NCBI GenBank assembly: GCA_023957755.1
Contig: JAMLGT010000001.1
Span: 186,001 to 250,000 of the forward strand
DNA length: 64,000 bases
Direction: 5' to 3'
Origin: Chitinophagaceae bacterium
Lineage (GTDB): Bacteria; Bacteroidota; Bacteroidia; Chitinophagales; Chitinophagaceae
Shown here: in pieces, positions 1 through 9,553 of the stretch
Numbering within the stretch: the first letter of the stretch is position 1
Layout of the letters: every line of letters starts with the position of its first letter
Notes under the pieces: model-generated
The model's database searches: none
Seen by the model: only the letters and a program-made list of their open reading frames with translations
Told to the model about the DNA's origin: nothing
Made by a program: the position numbers and the translations under genes

Positions 1-3000
1 ACATTAAAAAAAGATGATGCTTTGCTTCTCCACGTAGTTGGTAGGTTTTGATTTCTTCGTTTGCGCCGATATGCAGCACGATATTTTTTGCTTTTGCAGT
101 AGGCTCTGCATACGACGCCAGCCGGTAGATGACGCTGCCCAGGTTATCGTACCTGGGATTTATTTTCCATACCAGGTCGTCGAGTTTTCCAACGACATCC
201 GCAATATTGTTTCCAATGACCTCAAGATATGAGTTTTTGTTTTCATCTTTCTGTGCCAGACTCGTGTATATGTTTATGCTGCTCAGGGTGGAACCAATCT
301 CATCGTGCAGGTCGGAAGAAATCCTTTGACGTTCGTATTGTATGGCAAGTTCTTTCTCCAGCTCGTGCTTTTGTTTTTGCAATTTATATCGGTATATAGT
401 TCGGCTGATACCCAAAAGCAACATTGCCATGAAAATCCCTGCAAATATTTTAAACCACCATGTTTGCCACCATGCAGGCCTTATAGTGAATGGTAAATAT
501 GAAAAATTACCCCAGATACCAAGATAGTTCATGCCCCTTACTTTAAAGGTGTAATCACCGGGTTGCAGATTTACAAAAGTGACGGATGTCTTGCCGGTAA
601 GTACTTCCGGGTTTTTACTGAGGCCATCAAGCAGAAACTGGTATTTAAGGTCTTGGGGACGAAAAGTAGCGATTCCCGCAAAGTCGATACTCACATAATT
701 GTCGCGATAATCCAGGCTTATATCTTCCGGGACCCCGGTCCATCTTCTCAAATTAGTAAATCTGAATCCTCTGAGTTCAATTTTACTGTTGAATATAATT
801 GAGGTATCCCGCTTATATCTCAGGGTGTTCCAATCGACGGCCTCGTCTCCTATTTTAAATGCTGTGATCCGGGTAACCGGAGCATTGGCCTCGGGCAACT
901 CATTCTCAGAATTAAAGAGTGTGACCCCCTTATCTGTTCCTATACAAATTTGGTGTTGATGAGTCTCTGTTAATGACTGTTTTCCGTTTCCGATTCCGAG
1001 AAAGTTCTCATAATAGCCATAGTTCAGAAAGAACACATCATCTACTCTCCTGCCGCCATTCCGGATTTGACGCCATAACAGTTCGCGCTGTCGTGGTGTT
1101 AATTTGCTTAACCCACCGCGGGTGCTAAACCACATATTATCCTCGTGATCCCGGAGAATACCGGTTACGTTATTATTTATCAGCCCTGCTTTTTCGTTTA
1201 TTGTAAAGAGGTCGGTACCGTCGTACACCCTGATGCCATCTGTAGTGCCAAGCCAGAGGTTTTTATTCTTATCTTCTGACACAGATTGTACCGGTGCATC
1301 TTGTAGATTATTCAGGTGATACCACCGATTTGCTTTTGACCGAAACAGCCCCCCGGACGTGCAGAGTAAAATGTTACCACTCTGGTCTTGTCGGGTTAGA
1401 TATACTGCCGTAGTGTGGGTTTCCTGAGAGAAATAATTTGTAAACGATTTCTTGTCAAATTTAGATAATCCTTTCTCTGTTCCAATCCACAGGTTTCCCG
1501 CACTGTCTTCAAACAAGTCGTTTACATCATTATTCACAAGCCCCGTGCTCTCGTCAAAAATGGTAAAGTATCGTCCGTCATATTTTACTATGCCCTTGTA
1601 GGTGGCAAACCACAGGTTGCCGTCTGCATCTTGTATGGTGCACCTTACGTCATCAACGGGCAGCCCTTGTTTACGTGTGAAGGTTTCGAATTTGCCTCCG
1701 TCAAACTTCGTTACCCCACCTCTCCATGTGCCGAACCACAGGTTTTGATTTTTGTCTTCAAACGTACTAAACACAAAGTTCCTGGGCAACCCCTCGTTTT
1801 CAGTTATGTGGTAGAAAGATCCGGGTGAATATTTTAACACACCGCCTCCGCCGGTACCGATCCAGATATTTCCGGCCATATCCTGAAGCAGACAATATAT
1901 ATTCGAGCTTGTTAATCCATCATCTTCAGTATAACTGAGAAATGTTTTTCCGTTAAACTTCGTAAGCCCCGACCTTGTACCAATCCAGATATTGCCACCT
2001 CTGTCTTGTAAGAGCGCGAAGGGGATGTCATTAATTATTTTATTTGCGGCATTAAAGCAATTCCATTGTCCCCGATCGTAATAGTATAATGCGCCTGTGT
2101 TTGCGCCTGCCCATAATCTTCCGGTATTATCCTCTAAGATGCAACTGATCCCAACGCTTTTTGTGCCATCCTGAAAGTAATAGTTAGTAAACGATTTGCC
2201 GTCATATTTTGCGATGCCCTTGTCTGTTCCAAACCATACCAGCCCATTTTTGCCGGCTGTAATAGAGACCACAGTATTACTCATCAATCCATTAGCCGTT
2301 GAATAGTGTACAAAGGAGTTTCCGTCAAATTTTATAACGCCTTTTTCCCACATGGAGAGCCAGACATTTCCTTTCTTGTCTTCTGCAATTGAAGGGATGC
2401 CGGTTTCCGGCAAGCCTCCCCCTTTAGTAAAACTTGTGAATGTATATCCGTCATAGATTGTAAACCCGGCCCCCAGTGATCCGAACCAGATATTTCCTCT
2501 GCTGTCCTGGAAGACACTTCGGATATCATTGTCCACCAGCCCTTCGTTTTTGGTATAGTTCGCAAAAGTGCTTCCATTATATCTGGTTACACCCTGAGAT
2601 GTCCCAAACCAGATGTTGCCTTCATTGTCCTGAATCAGAGAGGTAACAATGTTGCTTCTTAATCCGTGCATTTTGTCAAAAGCTGCAATTGAAAGAGGAT
2701 TGGGTGATTTGTATGTCCAGGCTTTAGCCGGTAGGATTTCAGGCATGTCTGCTTTCTCTGTTTTACCCTGAAGGCTGAGTTTTTCAGGATAACTGACCCC
2801 TCCCTTCCCCGGAGTGTTTATTGAAATAATTGGATGTGTTACTTGTGAATACCCTGATACATTGTGATGGTGGCGATATTGCGCGATATCAGGCTCCCCC
2901 GCTTTTATACGCCTTACTTTGTTATTATCTATATATACCAGGATTGGTGAAATATTCACCGATTGAAAATCGGCTTTTGTTTGTGGGAAAGGGATTTCCG

Positions 3001-3064
3001 TTCTTTTATTAGCCGGATGTTCTCTGCCGCAAGCGGACAAGCCGAACAGAAGAATGATTACCAT
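1..3064 (-). CDS. Sensor histidine kinase with two-component-regulator propeller repeats (C-terminus off window)
   Basis: A membrane sensor kinase, at least 1021 residues, open at the left edge. The N-terminus is a lipoprotein-like or signal-anchor segment (LLFGLSAC). About thirteen reg_prop propeller repeats follow, each with a core such as DNEGNIWFGTSQGV or DSRGNIWFGSLGAG. Next come a Y_Y_Y-type beta domain (LQPGDYTFKVRGMN), one transmembrane helix, a short coiled coil and a HisKA_3 dimerisation domain with phosphoacceptor His about residue 920 in DLHDEIGSTLSS. The HATPase domain lies outside the window. The frame of the ATG and of the His box agree, so no frameshift is evident. HisKA_3 kinases normally act with a separate NarL- or LytTR-type regulator. 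An in-frame GTG at 3106 would give a longer N-terminus with a basic SRR stretch and is a plausible alternative start. It is divergent from the SusCD operon and may sense its substrate (inference). Confidence 0.88.
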   Translation of the reverse strand, partial: MVIILLFGLSACGREHPANKRTEIPFPQTKADFQSVNISPILVYIDNNKVRRIKAGEPDIAQYRHHHNVSGYSQVTHPIISINTPGKGGVSYPEKLSLQGKTEKADMPEILPAKAWTYKSPNPLSIAAFDKMHGLRSNIVTSLIQDNEGNIWFGTSQGVTRYNGSTFANYTKNEGLVDNDIRSVFQDSRGNIWFGSLGAGFTIYDGYTFTSFTKGGGLPETGIPSIAEDKKGNVWLSMWEKGVIKFDGNSFVHYSTANGLMSNTVVSITAGKNGLVWFGTDKGIAKYDGKSFTNYYFQDGTKSVGISCILEDNTGRLWAGANTGALYYYDRGQWNCFNAANKIINDIPFALLQDRGGNIWIGTRSGLTKFNGKTFLSYTEDDGLTSSNIYCLLQDMAGNIWIGTGGGGVLKYSPGSFYHITENEGLPRNFVFSTFEDKNQNLWFGTWRGGVTKFDGGKFETFTRKQGLPVDDVRCTIQDADGNLWFATYKGIVKYDGRYFTIFDESTGLVNNDVNDLFEDSAGNLWIGTEKGLSKFDKKSFTNYFSQETHTTAVYLTRQDQSGNILLCTSGGLFRSKANRWYHLNNLQDAPVQSVSEDKNKNLWLGTTDGIRVYDGTDLFTINEKAGLINNNVTGILRDHEDNMWFSTRGGLSKLTPRQRELLWRQIRNGGRRVDDVFFLNYGYYENFLGIGNGKQSLTETHQHQICIGTDKGVTLFNSENELPEANAPVTRITAFKIGDEAVDWNTLRYKRDTSIIFNSKIELRGFRFTNLRRWTGVPEDISLDYRDNYVSIDFAGIATFRPQDLKYQFLLDGLSKNPEVLTGKTSVTFVNLQPGDYTFKVRGMNYLGIWGNFSYLPFTIRPAWWQTWWFKIFAGIFMAMLLLGISRTIYRYKLQKQKHELEKELAIQYERQRISSDLHDEIGSTLSSINIYTSLAQKDENKNSYLEVIGNNIADVVGKLDDLVWKINPRYDNLGSVIYRLASYAEPTAKAKNIVLHIGANEEIKTYQLRGEAKHHLFLM

Positions 3065-3533
3065 CCTTCTGGAAAAAAGATATAATGAAAGTGTGTGGGT
3101 ACTCACATAATGAATCTTTAAATAAAAGTAATCAGATATTTTTTCCTGTTCTAAATTTATTGATCTGTTTCGTTCCGGGTAGTTATACAACTTTCGGTTG
3201 TAGTAAATCTGATTTTATTAAACGAGGAAGCGCTTTCTGCAATACGCATTTTTTCTTGCGATTTTTGACAGTTTTGGAAGTGATTTGCGGGTTTTCAGAA
3301 AAAAAAGCTGAAAAAAACGCAAAAGATTTGTTCGCTGAATAAATTTTTTACCTATTTTAGCCTAGCGTTTCTTTCATGAGTTGATTGCTTAAGAAGAAAA
3401 AGTGTAGCTGTAAGTGAGGAAAGAGAAATGATACCAATACCGATTTGTTTTATTTCCTGAAGGGTTTTTGAGAGAAGCGCAGAGGACAACTGCCGAGTAT
3501 CAATCTGTTTTTATAACCATTATTTGCCTTTTC
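3065..3533. promoter_or_regulatory. Divergent intergenic region between sensor kinase and susC-type gene
   Basis: About 430-470 bases without a convincing gene. It must hold the promoters of both divergent units. On the minus strand a -7-like element TACTTTTA (3123-3130, read in reverse) lies about 60 nt before the kinase ATG. A 6-bp inverted repeat TACAAC-tttcg-GTTGTA is at 3186-3202. No clear TAnnTTTG element is seen for the plus-strand operon. Short open frames here have no family resemblance. Confidence 0.4.
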
Positions 3534-6500
3534 ATGAAAAGTAAAAAACTCTTCTTGTTATTCCTGTCTTTTGTAATAACAGGGCTAACGTACGGACAGA
3601 CCCGGGTAACCGGCCACGTAGTTAATAAAAGTGGCGAGCCGATTGCCGGAGTCTCGGTAACCGTCAAGGGGTCAAACGACAAAGGAACACTTACCGACAA
3701 TCAGGGAAACTTCACCCTGACGGTACCTGCGGGATCAAAGACACTCGCATTGTCCCACGTCACGATGAAACCTATTGAGGTTGCCATTAAACCCAATCTA
3801 ACAATTACGATGGAGGAAAGCTCCGCCACACTCGACGAGGTTGAAATTACCGCAGAGTTTGGTATGAAAAGAATTGCGCGCGGTGTAGGATCTTCTGCAC
3901 AGACCATTAAAGGGTCAGATGTGTCAGAGTCGGGGAGAGAGAGTTTTATTAGCGCACTTCAGGGACGTATCTCCGGGATGAACATCACTACTACATCAGG
4001 TACCCCCGGTGCTTCCACGACAGTAGTATTGAGAAACCTTACCTCCATTTCGGGCAACAACACACCGCTCTATGTAGTGGACGGGGTGCCGATGAACAAC
4101 AGTTCTTATGACCCTATAGATATGTTTACCGGCGGTACTGAGCGTTTCTCGGTTCGTAACCAGGACTATTCTTCTCGTGGTAATGATATCAACCCTCAGG
4201 ATATTGAATCAATTACAGTACTGAAGGGTGCTGCTGCTGCGGCGTTGTATGGCTCTGATGCCTCTAATGGTGCGATTATCATCACCACAAAGAAGGGGCG
4301 CGCCGGAAAAGGAAGAGTTACTTATAGTAATAATCTTGGATGGTCAAAGGCTTATGGTTATCCTGACCTTCAGGATAAATATGCAAACGGAAGCTATGGA
4401 ACTACCAACTATTATTATACAGCACATTTCGGAGCCCCCTATCCTGCCGGAATGAAAACGTATGACAACATTGCTCAGATATTACAAACCGGATTCTCCG
4501 GAACACATAACCTAACCGTAGAAGGAGGGTCTGAAAATGCCACGATAAGAGTAGGGTTCTCTCAATTGAATCAAACAGGTGTGGTAAAGACATCAGCCTA
4601 CGACAGAACCAACATTTCTGTAGCAGGCAAGGCCAAGGTGGGTAATTGGTTGAATATTGAAAGTACCATGCAGTATGCACATACGAAGAATGATAAGGTA
4701 CCACGCGGAACAGACGGGCCTTTATACAGGGCAATGATTTGGCCGATGGTGGATAACATGGCAGATTACCTGACCCCGGACGGCGTATTTATGAGATATC
4801 CTAATTATTATACTGATGAAGATCTGCTAAACCCGCTGTTTGGTCTTTATAAGAATAAATATCAGGATAAGGCAGACAGGTTTTTATCAAACATTGCGGT
4901 AACGGTTACCCCTACACGAAACACTTTTGTAAGGGCACAACTCGGTTGGGATGTCGGAATGCAAACATTTGTTTCATCCGTGCACCCATATTATGCGGCA
5001 TCAAATAACGGGCAGGGTTATTATTACCTGACCAATCAGAATTTCTCTGATCCAACGATTAATATTCTTGCCGGGTATAATAATAAGTTTTTTGACAACA
5101 AGTTCTCGGTATCGGCCCAGGTGGGGTATCACCAGCTTGAGAATGCGATCACCCGGTTGACTACTAACGGATCGAAGTTTACCGTTCCCGACTTTCAGTC
5201 TATCAACAACGTGGATGTGGCTACCATTGTTTCTTCTCAACGAAATACCAAAAGGAGAATCCAGGCTTTGTCCGGACAGTTTGAGTTTGGTTACAACAAC
5301 CTGGCGTTCCTGACTTTCCGTGCAAGAAATGACTGGTCTTCTACATTACCGGTTGATAACAATACTTACTTCTATCCTGCGGTGGAAGCCTCTTTTATAC
5401 TTAGTGACCTGAAGGCGTTCAAGAGTGTACCATTTATTACTTATTTGAAACTGAGAGGATCTATAGCTCAGGTAGGTAAGGACGCCGGGCCGCTTGAAAT
5501 TGACCCACAGTTGGAAGCTACCGGCCTTGCCGGCGGTGGATTTAAGTATGGGTTCACCGGTCCGAACAAGAATCTGAGACCGGAGATGAACACCTCTAAG
5601 GAAATTGGTTTTGAGACAAGGCTTTGGGATAACAGAATCAATGCAGACTTTACTTACTTCTTCACTCATTGTGATGATCAGATAGTGAAAAACTTCCGTC
5701 TGAGTTATGCAACCGGATTTGTACTTAACACGATGAACGTGGGTGCATTTGATACCTGGGGTTGGGAAGGCCATATTGATGCTGACATCGTCAGGAACCC
5801 AAGCGGGCTGAGGTGGAATGTGGGTGTAAATATGTCGCAGGTAAAATCTGAGGTAGTATCACTGCCGGCTAACGTAACAGAGTACTATAACCCTTATACG
5901 TGGAACTCCGGAAATATCCGAAACGGTATTTCACAGGGTAACCCCATCACTACCCTTACCGGGCTGGCATATCAGAGGAATGATGCAGGAGATATCCTGA
6001 TTAGTCCTACTTCGGGTTTGCCTCTGGTGGATTCTAAGTGGAGTATTATTGGAGACCGCGAGCCTAAATTAAGATATGGCCTGGTTACCAGTCTGGACTA
6101 TGGTGCATGGCGCTTTTCAGCCCTGTTCTCCGGCAGACTGGGTGCCACAGTGGTGAACGGAACCAAGCGCCTGATGATGACTCAGGGAATAAGCTGGGAG
6201 TCTGTAGCGCTGCGCGAAGGTCCTCCGGTGGTGTTCAATGGTGTGCTGAAAGATGGAGAAGAAAACACAAAGAATCCGACGAAGAATACGATCGCTGTTG
6301 ATTACTCACTGTATGGTTCAATGTATGGAGGTGGTGACGAAGACTGGCTTGAAAAAGATGTGAAGTACCTGAGGATGCAGGAGGTAAGATTATCTTACAG
6401 AATTCCATCCTCACTCCTTAAGAAGACTAAGGTAATATCTAATGCGGACCTTTTTGTGGTGGGTAACGACCTGGCAGTGTGGACAAACTATTCAGGAATT

Positions 6501-6620
6501 GATGCGGTTGGTAACACCATGTCTGCAGCAGCAGGTGGTACAGGAGGTGAAGGTTATGACGTATGGTCGCTGCCCATGCCTCGCACCTTTGCAGTAGGAT
6601 TTACAATTTCATTCAATTAA
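3534..6620 (+). CDS. SusC/RagA-family TonB-dependent outer-membrane receptor
   Basis: Outer-membrane TonB-dependent transporter of 1028 residues that would import an oligomer delivered by its SusD-type partner. The signal peptide (MKSKKLFLLFLSF to YGQ) is followed by a carboxypeptidase-regulatory-like beta-sandwich (VTGHVVNKSGEPIAGVSV), the plug domain with the SusC-family segment ending DIESITVLKGAAAAALYGSD and IITTKKG, and a 22-strand barrel ending in an aromatic-rich FAVGFTISFN. The start was set at the ATG at 3534 because the signal peptide begins there; the longer frame from a TTG at 3468 adds a non-signal sequence. It is 24 bp upstream of the SusD-type gene. The ligand cannot be inferred, as no enzyme is linked. 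Confidence 0.93.
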   Translation: MKSKKLFLLFLSFVITGLTYGQTRVTGHVVNKSGEPIAGVSVTVKGSNDKGTLTDNQGNFTLTVPAGSKTLALSHVTMKPIEVAIKPNLTITMEESSATLDEVEITAEFGMKRIARGVGSSAQTIKGSDVSESGRESFISALQGRISGMNITTTSGTPGASTTVVLRNLTSISGNNTPLYVVDGVPMNNSSYDPIDMFTGGTERFSVRNQDYSSRGNDINPQDIESITVLKGAAAAALYGSDASNGAIIITTKKGRAGKGRVTYSNNLGWSKAYGYPDLQDKYANGSYGTTNYYYTAHFGAPYPAGMKTYDNIAQILQTGFSGTHNLTVEGGSENATIRVGFSQLNQTGVVKTSAYDRTNISVAGKAKVGNWLNIESTMQYAHTKNDKVPRGTDGPLYRAMIWPMVDNMADYLTPDGVFMRYPNYYTDEDLLNPLFGLYKNKYQDKADRFLSNIAVTVTPTRNTFVRAQLGWDVGMQTFVSSVHPYYAASNNGQGYYYLTNQNFSDPTINILAGYNNKFFDNKFSVSAQVGYHQLENAITRLTTNGSKFTVPDFQSINNVDVATIVSSQRNTKRRIQALSGQFEFGYNNLAFLTFRARNDWSSTLPVDNNTYFYPAVEASFILSDLKAFKSVPFITYLKLRGSIAQVGKDAGPLEIDPQLEATGLAGGGFKYGFTGPNKNLRPEMNTSKEIGFETRLWDNRINADFTYFFTHCDDQIVKNFRLSYATGFVLNTMNVGAFDTWGWEGHIDADIVRNPSGLRWNVGVNMSQVKSEVVSLPANVTEYYNPYTWNSGNIRNGISQGNPITTLTGLAYQRNDAGDILISPTSGLPLVDSKWSIIGDREPKLRYGLVTSLDYGAWRFSALFSGRLGATVVNGTKRLMMTQGISWESVALREGPPVVFNGVLKDGEENTKNPTKNTIAVDYSLYGSMYGGGDEDWLEKDVKYLRMQEVRLSYRIPSSLLKKTKVISNADLFVVGNDLAVWTNYSGIDAVGNTMSAAAGGTGGEGYDVWSLPMPRTFAVGFTISFN

Positions 6621-6644
6621 TCAGAACAGATAATACCATTAATC

Positions 6645-8513
6645 ATGAAAAAATTATTTTTATATTTCATAGCGGCCGGACTTCTTACGGGAATGGGGTG
6701 TAAGAAATTCCTGGATGTAAACAAGAACGTCGACGCTCCCGACCATGTAGATGCTTATTTGTATCTGGCTAATATTGAACAGCAATATCAGGGTATCTAT
6801 TGGGATATTAGAGCGATTGGCCCATTGACCCAGATGATGGGAACCAGCTCCTATTCAAATTTTGCGAGTAATTACTATAATGCAGGAAGTGACGCAGGAG
6901 GTGAAATTTGGAGAATGGTGTATTGGAATCAGGGAATGAATCTTGAGAACCTGATCAATCAGTCAGAAGCTGCAGGAAACTGGACCCTTGCCGGAATCGG
7001 ATATGCAATCAAAGCCTTTTCATGGGATATGATGACCAAGGTACACGGAGAACTTCCGATGAAGGAAGCATTCGTGCCCGGGCTTTTGTCGCACGATTAT
7101 GATTATCAGGATTCTATTTATGCGCAGGTACGCCAATGGGCTTATAAAGCGGTTGAAAATCTGGAGAAGCCGGATAATACAGATTATGGCTCAAAGATCA
7201 GCGATAATGATTTCATCTATGGCGGGGATGTGGCAAAGTGGAAAAAGTTTGCCTATGCAGTGATTGTGCGTAATCTGACATCGTTGACAAATAAAACAGA
7301 TTTCGTTTCGAAATATGCACAGGAGCTATTGGATGCCGCACAGAAGTCATTCCAGTCCACAGCGGATGATGCAATATTAGACATCCCGGGCGGTTCGGCA
7401 AGCGCCCCTTACTCATCTTATAATAACTTTTGGGGAACTAGCCGGGGAAACATATCCTATGTGTATTGGCAGCATGAGTTCGCAGTACAAATGTTTACCG
7501 GTACTTTAGTAAAGTATAATGAGACAACAGGTGAAAGAACACGTACCAATGCCAATCCATATTATCCGTATGAGTTGGCAGACAAGCAAATCATTACAGA
7601 CACCTTGCACGATGTGGTGGGACACTTTGATCCCAGAGTAGTAGCGAAATTGGGTACTACCAGCAATCCAAACTATAATAACCTTGACGATTTGGATTCG
7701 ATAAAGGCCTATCAGTATTTTGGGGGTACATTTACAGGAAAAGTTGGATCTGTTGGAACTGCACCTTCTTTTTATGGACGTACAGCTACCCCTACTACAG
7801 CCGGGGCTGTCAACGACGGGATTGGAAGGTGGTTGTATAGAGATGACGCTCCCTATGTGCTGACAACCTATTCTGAAATTCAATTCTGTGTGGCTGAAGC
7901 ATTGTGGAAGAAGGGCGACAAGAGCGGTGCTTTTGATGCATTCAAGAAAGGAGTACAGGCAGATATGGACTTTACCGTTAAATATATTTATCCCGGAAAG
8001 GAGGGAAGTCCAACCGGAGGGGATAAGATTACCAAAGGGGCATTTACCACTCTGGCAAATGAATACGTTGCAGGGCCTTATGTGAATGGGCTTTCTATGA
8101 GCGACTTTTCTCTGTCACACATCATGATGCAAAAATGGGTAGCACTTTACCCTTGGGGAGCACCGGAAGCATGGGTGGACATGAGGAAATACCATTATGA
8201 TATTAAGTACACGGGAGATTATCCTGCATCAAATAACGGGTGGACAGATGTAACGCTTGATCAGAAGTGGGATTCTGATCCTACCAAGGTTTATAAGGGG
8301 CTTTACATGGCTCCGGCTCAGGTAGAAGGGCGGAAAGGTTCATATAACCTTAACAACCAGGGTTCACCCGAGTATCGCCTGAGGCCCAGATACAACTCGG
8401 AATATATGTGGAATGTACCTTCGCTCGACGCATTGAGACCGATTGCAGGCACAGCGCCTAATTATCATACGTCTATTCCATGGTTTGCATACCCTAACGA
8501 AATGCCTAAATAA
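6645..8513 (+). CDS. SusD/RagB-family outer-membrane lipoprotein
   Basis: Surface ligand-binding lipoprotein of 622 residues that forms the lid of the SusC-type transporter. The lipobox is LLTGMGCKKF, with the lipidated Cys near residue 19, followed by the SusD-like start KFLDVNKNVDAP. The middle part has the TPR-like helical character of the family (AEALWKKGDKSGAFDAFKKG) and the C-terminus has the RLRPRYNSEYMWNVPS segment typical of SusD-like_2 proteins. It is longer than starch SusD (about 550). It is co-transcribed with the preceding receptor (24-bp gap) and the following small lipoprotein (11-bp gap). Substrate unknown. Confidence 0.9.
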   Translation: MKKLFLYFIAAGLLTGMGCKKFLDVNKNVDAPDHVDAYLYLANIEQQYQGIYWDIRAIGPLTQMMGTSSYSNFASNYYNAGSDAGGEIWRMVYWNQGMNLENLINQSEAAGNWTLAGIGYAIKAFSWDMMTKVHGELPMKEAFVPGLLSHDYDYQDSIYAQVRQWAYKAVENLEKPDNTDYGSKISDNDFIYGGDVAKWKKFAYAVIVRNLTSLTNKTDFVSKYAQELLDAAQKSFQSTADDAILDIPGGSASAPYSSYNNFWGTSRGNISYVYWQHEFAVQMFTGTLVKYNETTGERTRTNANPYYPYELADKQIITDTLHDVVGHFDPRVVAKLGTTSNPNYNNLDDLDSIKAYQYFGGTFTGKVGSVGTAPSFYGRTATPTTAGAVNDGIGRWLYRDDAPYVLTTYSEIQFCVAEALWKKGDKSGAFDAFKKGVQADMDFTVKYIYPGKEGSPTGGDKITKGAFTTLANEYVAGPYVNGLSMSDFSLSHIMMQKWVALYPWGAPEAWVDMRKYHYDIKYTGDYPASNNGWTDVTLDQKWDSDPTKVYKGLYMAPAQVEGRKGSYNLNNQGSPEYRLRPRYNSEYMWNVPSLDALRPIAGTAPNYHTSIPWFAYPNEMPK

Positions 8514-8524
8514 TAAAGCCTAAA

Positions 8525-9391
8525 ATGAAACAAAATATGAAACAGTTTAAAAATATAGTACTCTTCATTTTTTTGGCAGCCTTCGCATTCTCATGTGAAA
8601 AGCATGCTGTGGAGTACAAAACAACCGATGCGGCCGGGCTTGCCGAATACCAATTACATTATTTTGTGCCATTGGCAGCCAGCACCGCTAATAATATTTA
8701 CAGAGTAGAAGTCAACGGAGTTGTGGTGGCCAACAAGTCGGCCCCGCTTACCACCTACAATGCGATTCCGAGTGGTGCCGTAGGAAGGTTTTATACCGTG
8801 ACTCCCGGAACGATTAATATCAAACTCTATCAGGGGACCGGTGAAACCCTGGTGTATGACAAGAGTTGCACAGTAAAACCGGGCAAACAGAACATCTTTG
8901 TGTACGACTTTAATCAGGACCCTATTGTGTTTGATAATGGGTACCCCTATGTGCCGGAAGTTACAGAGAACACGGGCTCCACAGGATGGGTGAAGTTTTA
9001 TAATTTCCTGTTTGAAGCAGGCGGTGCACCCGTTACATTCAAATTGCAATATCAGTACCAGTACACCGTAGATAATTCAACAGGACAGAAGAGCGACTGG
9101 ATTAATCTTGGGGATCCGGTTGGCTTTGGTGAGGCAACAGGCTGGGTTGGCCTGCCGGTAAATAAGACCATATTCAACTCTTCGGGAAGTGCCAGAATAG
9201 ATTATCGGGCTAATGTAATTAACAGTGACGGTAGCGATGGTGGCTTACTTCAGGTGAAGAACTCTTCGGGGAATATGGTGAATTATACTGATTGGTGGAC
9301 ATTGTCCATTGGTAGGAGGTTCCATCAGGTATTATCAGGTTACAGGATGCAGAGCCCGTACTGTGCGGTAAGGCAATTTACAGCGCTTTAA
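8525..9391 (+). CDS. Secreted lipoprotein, DUF4397-like, third gene of SusCD operon
   Basis: A 288-residue lipoprotein (signal peptide with lipobox AFAFSCEK). The body is predicted all-beta: a first Ig-like unit resembling DUF4397 (YRVEVNGVVVANKSAPLTTY, then GTINIKLYQGTGETLVYDKS) and a second beta unit with aromatic-rich strands (KLQYQYQYTV, DWINLGDPVGFGEATGW). Third-position lipoproteins in SusCD operons are usually surface glycan- or ligand-binding accessories; that role is inferred here. Start is at the first ATG (8525); an internal ATG at 8537 (MKQFKN) is an equally good signal-peptide start. A strong terminator follows 37 bp after the stop. Confidence 0.7.
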   Translation: MKQNMKQFKNIVLFIFLAAFAFSCEKHAVEYKTTDAAGLAEYQLHYFVPLAASTANNIYRVEVNGVVVANKSAPLTTYNAIPSGAVGRFYTVTPGTINIKLYQGTGETLVYDKSCTVKPGKQNIFVYDFNQDPIVFDNGYPYVPEVTENTGSTGWVKFYNFLFEAGGAPVTFKLQYQYQYTVDNSTGQKSDWINLGDPVGFGEATGWVGLPVNKTIFNSSGSARIDYRANVINSDGSDGGLLQVKNSSGNMVNYTDWWTLSIGRRFHQVLSGYRMQSPYCAVRQFTAL

Positions 9392-9427
9392 ATAGAAGAA
9401 AGACAAATAAGAGGAATGTTTAGTTTG

Positions 9428-9462
9428 AAAGGGGTAGCCACAGGACGGCTACTCCTTTTTTT
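9428..9462 (+). terminator. Intrinsic terminator of the first SusCD operon
   Basis: A 9-bp stem ggggtagcc/ggctactcc (one G-T pair) with a 7-nt loop, directly followed by seven T. It closes the three-gene operon. Confidence 0.9.
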
Positions 9463-9523
9463 GTGCGGGCAGGAATAGGAATCTGAAAATATAGTTCAAT
9501 TTTTTTTTCAGAAGCCATGAAAT

Positions 9524-9531
9524 TATCTTTG
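9524..9531 (+). promoter_or_regulatory. Bacteroidota -7 promoter element (TATCTTTG) for antiporter gene
   Basis: Exact match to the Bacteroidota TAnnTTTG -7 consensus, 22 bp before the ATG at 9554. No good -33 TTTG at the usual spacing. Confidence 0.5.
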
Positions 9532-9553
9532 ATCAATTCTCTTTTGAAATTTT

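Noticed and set aside
563-2577. Several short plus- and minus-strand open frames of 60-81 residues
   Set aside because: They lie inside the long minus-strand sensor kinase frame, which is continuous from 3064 to the left edge and carries propeller repeats and a His box. They have no family resemblance.
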